A stretch of 64,000 bases of DNA from Phytophthora quininea (lineage: Eukaryota; Oomycota; Peronosporomycetes; Peronosporales; Peronosporaceae): positions 372,001 through 436,000 of the forward strand of contig JAAVTG010000554.1 in the NCBI GenBank assembly GCA_011947345.1. Reading direction: 5' to 3'. Below are positions 58,216 to 64,000 of the stretch, one piece after another. Both the position numbers and the translations under genes were made by a program. Every line of letters starts with the position of its first letter. Positions within the stretch are counted from its first letter, which is position 1. The notes below the pieces were generated by a model. The model was not told the DNA's origin. It saw only the letters and a program-made list of their open reading frames with translations, and searched no databases.

Positions 58216-59699
58216 TCATTCCAGTCGACGCCGGAGTGATCGGTCGATAAGCGAGTTCTCTATCAGTTCTCGATGAGCTCGAATGTTTTGTCCTGCGTGG
58301 ACGATCAGGAAGTTGGTGAGCGCTCGAAGCGTAGCTGGGTCGCATCTCGTTTTGGCGTCTTGGTCGAAGCAGATGAGCGAGCACAACTGCAGCTCCGTCA
58401 GTTCTCGATCAGCAGTCGATTCCTCCGAGCGCTTCGCGATCGCGTAGCCTCGGAAGTGGTAAGCTAAACCACGCAACATCTTGTGTCGGATCTCGACGGG
58501 CACAGCGCGAGAGACCCAGATGATGACGTCGCGGTCCTGCTCCACGAACCGCCGAACCACTTGCTTAACGCTCACATCAGCTCGCGCGTTGTTAGAGAAA
58601 ACCTCCTTCGTAAAGTCCTCGACGATCGTGTACGGCATGTCGAGATCCTATCAGCAAATATGTCAATTAGTCACAGGAAACAAGAGCTTGTGCATTGATC
58701 TTACCTTTGCAGTCTTCTCGTACAAACTGCTGTAGCCCATATGTTTGTTGACACCTTTGAAGTGGTCCCACGCGGCCTCTTTCGTGTCCTGAACTGCAAA
58801 TGGCAGCACTTTATGCGTGAAGAACTCGAGGTATTTGCCGTTGACGTCTTCACGCATATGCACGTCGCCTGAAGAAACCCTCAAGCTCGCCAAGCCGTTC
58901 GCTTCAAACACCGCGTCCAACTCCCTGTACGCAGTGTCGATGAGTCGGAACAGCCCTTCAAACTCGCCAACATTCCCTGGAAGTTGAGAACCTGCACGAC
59001 GTGAGGTTCTGCCCACCGAGTGTCCACCAACGGCGAGCATTCCGCAAACTAAAAGTCATACCAACATCAGTCAAAAGCGAATCTGTAGGAGCCTCAACAA
59101 CGTACCAATTGGTGGGTCCGCTTCTGCAAGAGCGTCTTGAGACTGTCGGCCACTCTGCGTTGTCGCTCCACCGCCAGTTTGAGCTTGGCGTTGTCTCTCT
59201 CGGCAGCTTCTCGACGATGCCGCTGTCGCTCTGCTAACTCCTCCCACGCATTGCGAGTATGCGAACCAGCCTTTACCAATACCAATGAATCGTTAATTGA
59301 TGGCGCTGCGTCATGACTCGGCAGCTTCTTGCCGCTCTTCAGCGTCTCGAGATCAAGTTGCAGTCTCGCCAACTGCTCCCTCAGCATTGCAATCTCCCGC
59401 GTGCGCTCTTTGCGTCCTCGATTTGGGTCTCCGTAGACTCCTGCCTTGCGTAGGAGCCTCTTCCGCTCGTTGGCCTCATCTCGTCGACGCCGCTTCTCCT
59501 CGGCTGACAGTCTGCAATGACCTCTCTTCTGCTTGGCCGTGGACTGCTCAGTAGCCTTCGATTCAACGTCTTGCGTTGTGTTGGAGCTATCCTGAGCCCA
59601 TTGCGGTGCTGCCGGCTGCGGCTCTTCGAGCACAAACTCTTCCACGAAGGACAGCGCGGCCTCGAAAGCTTGGTCGTCGTCCACCGGGAAGAACGCCAT
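58216..59699 (-). CDS. bZIP + START-like protein 5 (M96-type family)
   Basis: Start 59699 (MAFFPVDDDQAFEAALSFVEEF). Exons 59699-59106, 59048-58705, 58647-58216. Basic region DPNRGRKERTREIAMLREQL, coiled coil RRREAAERDNAKLKLAVERQRR, then AECSPLVDTRWAEPHVV, FEGLFRLIDTAYRELDAVF, MPYTIVEDFTKEVFSNNARADV, KQVVRRFVEQDRDVIIWVSRAVP. One frame change at CCC (58976-58978), probably a missing base. Same three-exon layout as copies 1 and 4. Confidence 0.8.
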
Positions 59700-60480
59700 G
59701 CTTTTGACTCTACCAGATGACTTGTCCCACCTGGGGCGCTTTGCATAGATGCAGAGTGAGCGATTGGGATGGTCGACGTCTTCAACACCTTGCAGTCGCT
59801 CTGGCTGAACAATGACGCATCACAAATGAGGAACTGGTGGTCTTATTGTTTTTTAGGTGAGTTGTGTGTGTATCATGGATGAGGTTGCTACTGCATCAAC
59901 GCATTCGTAGCTATCAATGAGCCCGTCTCAGTGAGCCTGCAAGTTCACTTTGAGAGATCCATCCACAAGAGCATTTTCAATCAGCTCCCTGTGTGCTCGT
60001 ATTCCCTGCGCGCCGTGAACCACAAGGAAGTGCGTAATGGCGCGAAGAGAGTCCGGGCCTAGTTGGGTGCCCGCGCCCTGATCGAGCGAAATGAAAGAGT
60101 ACAACTGCAGCTCTGAGAATTCGCAATCTGGTGTCGACTCGACCGACCGCTTAGTCAGTGTGTAGCCTCGAAATCGGTAGGCTAAGCCACGGAGGAGTTT
60201 ATGCTTGACCTCTATAGGAACGGCGCTGGAGACCCAAATGACCACATCTCGGTCGTCTTCCAGGTAGCGACGCACCACCTGCTTCACTCACGTCTGCTCG
60301 AGCGTTGCTCGAATGCACCTCCATCGTAAATTCTCTTGAATATGTATGCGCCGCAGTCGGCTTTTGTATCAAAACTTCTACGTTATCTTCTGCGTTTGAC
60401 GCAGACAAAATCACAAGTCGGCTGGTGGCTTTCCGATACAACTGCTGCTATTCCCGGCGACTGCCCGGCCTCTTTGTGAA

Positions 60481-60505
60481 TTTGTCTGCGTCTGACGCAG
60501 ACAAA
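60481..60505. repeat. Palindromic motif near the left end of the Crypton-like element
   Basis: TTTGTCTGCGTC, one base, then its complement GACGCAGACAAA. A close partial copy lies at about 60380-60400 and a half-copy at about 62982-62994, near the other end. Candidate recombinase-binding sites. Confidence 0.7.
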
Positions 60506-60608
60506 ACTACCGCCACCTACACAAGTCAACACCATACTTGTTAGCGTGTTGTAGTCCACGACGAGTGTTGCTGACAAGAAGACGAAGGTAGGAGGTAAAT
60601 CAAAGCAC

Positions 60609-62907
60609 TCAATGATTAGCAACTGTTTGCAGGCGTGGCATGCCGCTAGCTACACCTACACTAACGCTTGTTTGGCGACGATTGCGTCGTATTTCTTGCA
60701 GGGCTGTAGACCATTTGAGCAGACTCGTGCGGCGCTCTCGATGTTTGGCCGTAACAGCACTGATAGGAAGTTGAAGCAGGGCTGTCATCAGCATATTGCG
60801 AGCCTCGGTGATGGTAGGCCGCTCGATCCAGCTAGTCTTCGCGATTTTGCATTGGATTTCCATCATCATGCAGCGATAATGGGACAATCGCTTGCGCTTT
60901 TTGCTGTTAGATAGATCTTGCCATTGTAAAAATCGGTACGGACCAAAGCGCTGATTCGGGTCTCCGCAGCACCAGTGCTCCCAAGCGCACTCCAAGGTCA
61001 TGCTTGGGATCTCGAAGTCGGCTGGCACGCGAGTAAGACGCGAATTGTTCAGATTTAGACTCGTGACTAAGGACGCATTAGGATCAGCATTTTGCCGATC
61101 ATTGGAGTGGTCGGGTTGTTGTTGTTCCTGGTGACTGACATGTTCTTGCGGCAACGAGACTCCTTGAACGTGCTGTATCAGCGCGGTGATCCCAGTGTTA
61201 CGAAGTGCGCGGGATATACTAGCATCCAGTGTTGCAGGCGAAATTGAGCCGTGATAAGCCGCCAGTTCTGTTTGCATCAAGGCAACGACAGTAGGGGCCA
61301 GCGCATTCACTGAAAGCGTCAATTTTTCTAATTGATCAGCTTGATGCTGCAGCGCCACCAACAAATGTACATGTGGAGGAACACCCGTGGGTCTAATCCG
61401 ATCGGTCGGTGTAGCAATTCGACATTTCACCCGGGCTTTCAACCGATTTACAAGTCTCGTGTTTCCGAACAATGCATTTTGATACAGTGAGTGCTTGCCA
61501 GGAAGTGTTGCAGTAAGAAAATTGTGATGATACACCAGCGATGCAAGAAAAAACTCCCGGCAGGAATCAAATGACTCGGCATCTTTGGAAAACACAATTC
61601 AATACCTCGACGTATTTCATCGTCGCAATCCTCGAAAAAGGAGGTAAACTAGCAAAGCCGGCTTGCCCAAATGGTAAGCCCGCTGCATACCGACCCACAA
61701 TTCTATCTCCAGCGGCTTCGTAGCGAATATATGTATTTTGTACTCCAGGAAGCGTCCATCCCGCTCGGATACAAATCGCAGCAGCGGATGGACCGCCGTT
61801 TGAGCATGAGGAAACGTATGTAGCAGAACCTTTGCGAGCTGAATGGGTCCCAATCTCGTCAGGCCTTAAGCCTTCACTCTCTAGCAAAACTTTCACGTCT
61901 CGTTCAACCATGACACGCTTTAATATCTTGGAAAATCGATTGTATTGGTTTTGACCAGGGAACAGCAACGAGTTTGACAAACCACATACCGCCGCGTACA
62001 CTGCTAGCGACAGCACAGGGCAAATTTCCGGCATGAACGGATTGGCATATACATGCCGAGCGTCTCGAGGTCGCGTCCCTTCCTGATCATTTTTCATGTG
62101 GCCAAATACAATAGCAATAGCGTCACCATCCCACCTCATGTGGCCAGCGTGAATTCCAACAGTACTGCCAGCTCGACACATTAAATTCCAGCTAATAAGT
62201 AGGAAAGTATGAGCGAATGTATACTCGTCGGTATGATGCTTCATCATTGCCAAACACAACAATCTCAACACGGAAAATGACAACGGCTCCTTTCCTTCGG
62301 TAAGTTTCTGACCAGATGCGTGACTTCGACGAGCTACGGTGCGTTTCAAGCCTTTGAAGAACAGTGTTAAGTCAGCAGCAAAATCTTCGGGCATTGTGCG
62401 TCCATAGCCACGATATAAGTGAAATAGACTTGATCGCAAAGAATCGTACACTGACATTCCAGGTTTTCCACCTTTCTGGTTTCTCAACGACACGAGAAAT
62501 TGTTCAAAGTCCTCAGCACGATGCAAATCGTATGTAATGGGCGGTAGCAATGGGTTGCCAGTGATGATACGATAAATGCTGTCGCTTGACAGGGACACCA
62601 CGTTTCCATCGTTTTGCAGGTTACTAGTTGGCAACAAAGCAAGAAATGCAACGCTAAGCACATTTCGTTTGTTTTGATACAGCCACGACAAGTAGCGGCT
62701 GATTCCTCGCCAGTACATGTCCACTGTCTTTGCTGCGATAACATTGTTTTTCACTTCATGCACTTGATCATCAAGGTCGTCGCCAACGTGGTCACCGTCG
62801 TTGCAGGGTACTTCGTCGCCGCTGTCGTCATTCATTTCGCCATCGTCTTGCTGCTCACCGTCGGAGCCGGGTACCAGGTCGCCATGAACAGCACCACTAC
62901 AAGCCAT
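60609..62907 (-). CDS. Tyrosine recombinase of the Crypton-like element
   Basis: Integrase-type enzyme that would cut and rejoin DNA for the element. Start 62907 (MACSGAVHGDLV). Acidic N-terminus, then a core-binding part (AKTVDMYWRGISRYLSWLY), catalytic part with WNLMCRAGSTVGIHAGHM (first Arg), IGTHSARKGSATYVS (His-x-x-Arg) and GWTLPGVQNTYIRY (Tyr). After a TTTT run (61589-61592, frame change) the same protein continues with a Gln-rich stretch and a C-terminal domain with WEHWCCGDPNQRFGPYRFLQW, similar in position to GCR1_C of Cryptons, ending at 60609. Length about 766 aa. If the homopolymer break is a read error the gene is intact, so the element may be young. Confidence 0.85.
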
Positions 62908-64000
62908 GGGCGGCGCTTCTTCTGTTTGATCTTCAAAAGTCGTCGACCGTCAAAGTCCACTCAATTAAGTACGAGCAGAACAAACGCAGACAAATTCTCG
63001 CTACATATAAGTCCTCAACAATCGTGAACGGCTCAACGAGGTCCTACCAGAGGAGGAAAAAAATGTTAGAACAGAGAGACGAACGATTTCCAAGTCAGAT
63101 ACCTTTGCAGTCTTATTGTAGAGACTGCTGTGGCCTCGGTGCTTCTCGACACCTTTAAAGTGCTCCCAGACAGCGTCCGTCGTGTCACGCATTCGAAATG
63201 GCAGCACTTTGCGCGTGAAAAACTCGAGGTAGTTGCCGTCAGCGTCTTCGCGCATGTGCACGCTCTTGGGGAGACTTGTTCACTTGCAAGTCCATTGGCT
63301 CTGAACAGGACGTCCAATTCACGATGAGCCGTGTCCACCCGACGGAACAGTTCTTGGTACTCTCGAACGTCGCCACGAAAATCGACAACGTGCAGAACGT
63401 GAGGCTCAGGGCTGGCCACAGTCACCAACGAGGAACATTCAGAGACCTGCACATGAACCGTTAAACAACTTTAGTTAGGGAAGACCCTCTCCAATATCAA
63501 GACGGCCCCGTACCAGTTGCCGTGTCCGCTTCTGCAAGACGTTTTTCAAGCTATCTGCCACTTTGCGTTGTCGTTCCACCGCGAGTCTTAATCGAATGTT
63601 GTCCTGCTCCACCGCCTCTCGTCGACACCTCTGTGTTTCTGCAAGTTCTTCCCACACACTCTGCGTCTGCGACGTCAACGCCAGCGACTGCCTCGCTTGT
63701 TGTGCTCCCCGCTTACCAGACGACTGGGCCTGCCAATGCTGCAAGGTAATCTGCAGCTTTTTCAACTGCTGGCGTAGCGACGCAACCTCTTTCGAGCGCA
63801 TGTTGCGAGCGTAGTTGGAGTCCCGGTAGACGCCAGCCCTGCGCAGCAACTTCTTCCTCTCATTGACGTCTTCCCGGCGTCTCCGCTTCTCCTCACTGGA
63901 CAAAACCTTTAACGGCACCTTACAGCGAGGCTTCACGACTCTCAATGCTCCAGCCGTTGAGACTGTCGACTCCGCCTCGCTACAGTCTTGATACCGAGCA

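Larger units (their letters stand above)
60331..63008. mobile_element. Crypton-like tyrosine-recombinase element inserted in a host exon
   Basis: About 2,678 bp between two copies of AA (60329-60330 and 63009-63010), defined by the sharp breaks in the host exon. No long terminal inverted repeats, as expected for Cryptons. It holds one large gene on the minus strand, a tyrosine recombinase with a Crypton-like C-terminal domain, and copies of a GACGCAGACAAA-type motif near its ends. AAATTCTC occurs at both borders (60328-60335 and 62992-62999). Outer coordinates are firm to within a few bases. Confidence 0.82.
59928..64000 (-). pseudogene. bZIP + START-like protein 6, split by a transposon; 5' end outside window
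   Basis: Runs off the right edge. Exon 1 from beyond 64000 to 63515 (KRRRREDVNERKKLLRRAGVY, then ARNMRSKEVASLRQQLKKL), exon 2 63446-63103 (VSECSSLVTVASPEPHVL, REYQELFRRVDTAHRELDVLF; frame change near 63266), exon 3 starting at 63043. Exon 3 is cut after VEPFTIVED at 63010 and resumes at 60330 with FTMEVHSSNARADVS, then after a 2-base loss KQVVRRYLEDDRDVVIWVSS to a stop at 59928. Rejoining the borders gives EDFTMEVHS, the family sequence EDFTKEVHS with one change. The gene is disrupted by the element at 60331-63008. Confidence 0.8.

Noticed and set aside
60328..62999. AAATTCTC direct repeats as the exact ends of the Crypton-like element
   Set aside because: Using them leaves extra bases and the wrong frame in the host exon; the AA borders (60329-60330, 63009-63010) restore the family sequence exactly.
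1..64000. RXLR or Crinkler effector genes
   Set aside because: I looked for a signal peptide followed by RxLR/dEER or LFLAK motifs and recognised none.
1..64000. CRISPR array or bacterial operon
   Set aside because: No regularly spaced repeats; introns and eukaryotic families throughout.

Overview
The window looks like a piece of an oomycete nuclear genome, most likely Peronosporales (Phytophthora or a close relative). The genes are dense, with short GT-AG introns (about 50-75 bp). There is a cluster of bZIP/START-like proteins of the kind annotated in Phytophthora as the 'M96 mating-specific' family, a tandem array of secreted GH3 beta-glucosidases, and a rich mix of eukaryotic DNA transposons. 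This assignment rests on recognising protein families, not on any database search.

Layout. 1-3 kb: no confident gene except one ORF of unknown function. 3-12.7 kb: housekeeping block with Rab7 (+), a small zinc-binding-like protein (-), the nucleoporin ALADIN (-), a tandem-AAA ATPase of CDC48/AFG2 type (+), an NDC1-like transmembrane nucleoporin (-), and a multi-pass membrane protein (-). ALADIN and NDC1 are known partners at the nuclear pore and here lie only one gene apart. 12.7-19.2 kb: gene-poor, with decayed ORFs. 19.2-23.75 kb: a complete PIF/Harbinger element (27-bp TIRs, 3-bp TSD) whose accessory gene is split by a pogo-type element with its own TIRs and TA duplication. 23.8-30 kb: a pseudouridine-5'-phosphate glycosidase/PfkB-kinase fusion (+), a MYND-finger/Aha1-N protein (-) and an MFS-type transporter (-). 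30.6-42.0 kb: four tandem GH3 beta-glucosidases (+). 42.1-48.1 kb: four bZIP/START-like genes. 48.2-58.1 kb: a graveyard of mobile DNA with a MULE transposase relic, a tRNA-like/SINE-like unit, a Crypton-type tyrosine-recombinase gene next to a chromodomain ORF, an ABCG transporter relic and a relic of Fanzor, the eukaryotic TnpB homologue. 58.2-64 kb: two more bZIP/START-like genes, the last split inside an exon by a complete tyrosine-recombinase element of about 2.7 kb.

Many otherwise well-conserved genes, host and transposon alike, change reading frame once, nearly always where one base seems to be missing from a short homopolymer (about 20 sites). This pattern points to sequencing or assembly error more than to biology. 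I therefore treat the GH3, ALADIN, NDC1, PsuG/PfkB, MYND-Aha1 and bZIP genes as probably intact. The MULE, ABCG, pogo and Fanzor copies carry stops, deletions or several shifts and look truly dead.
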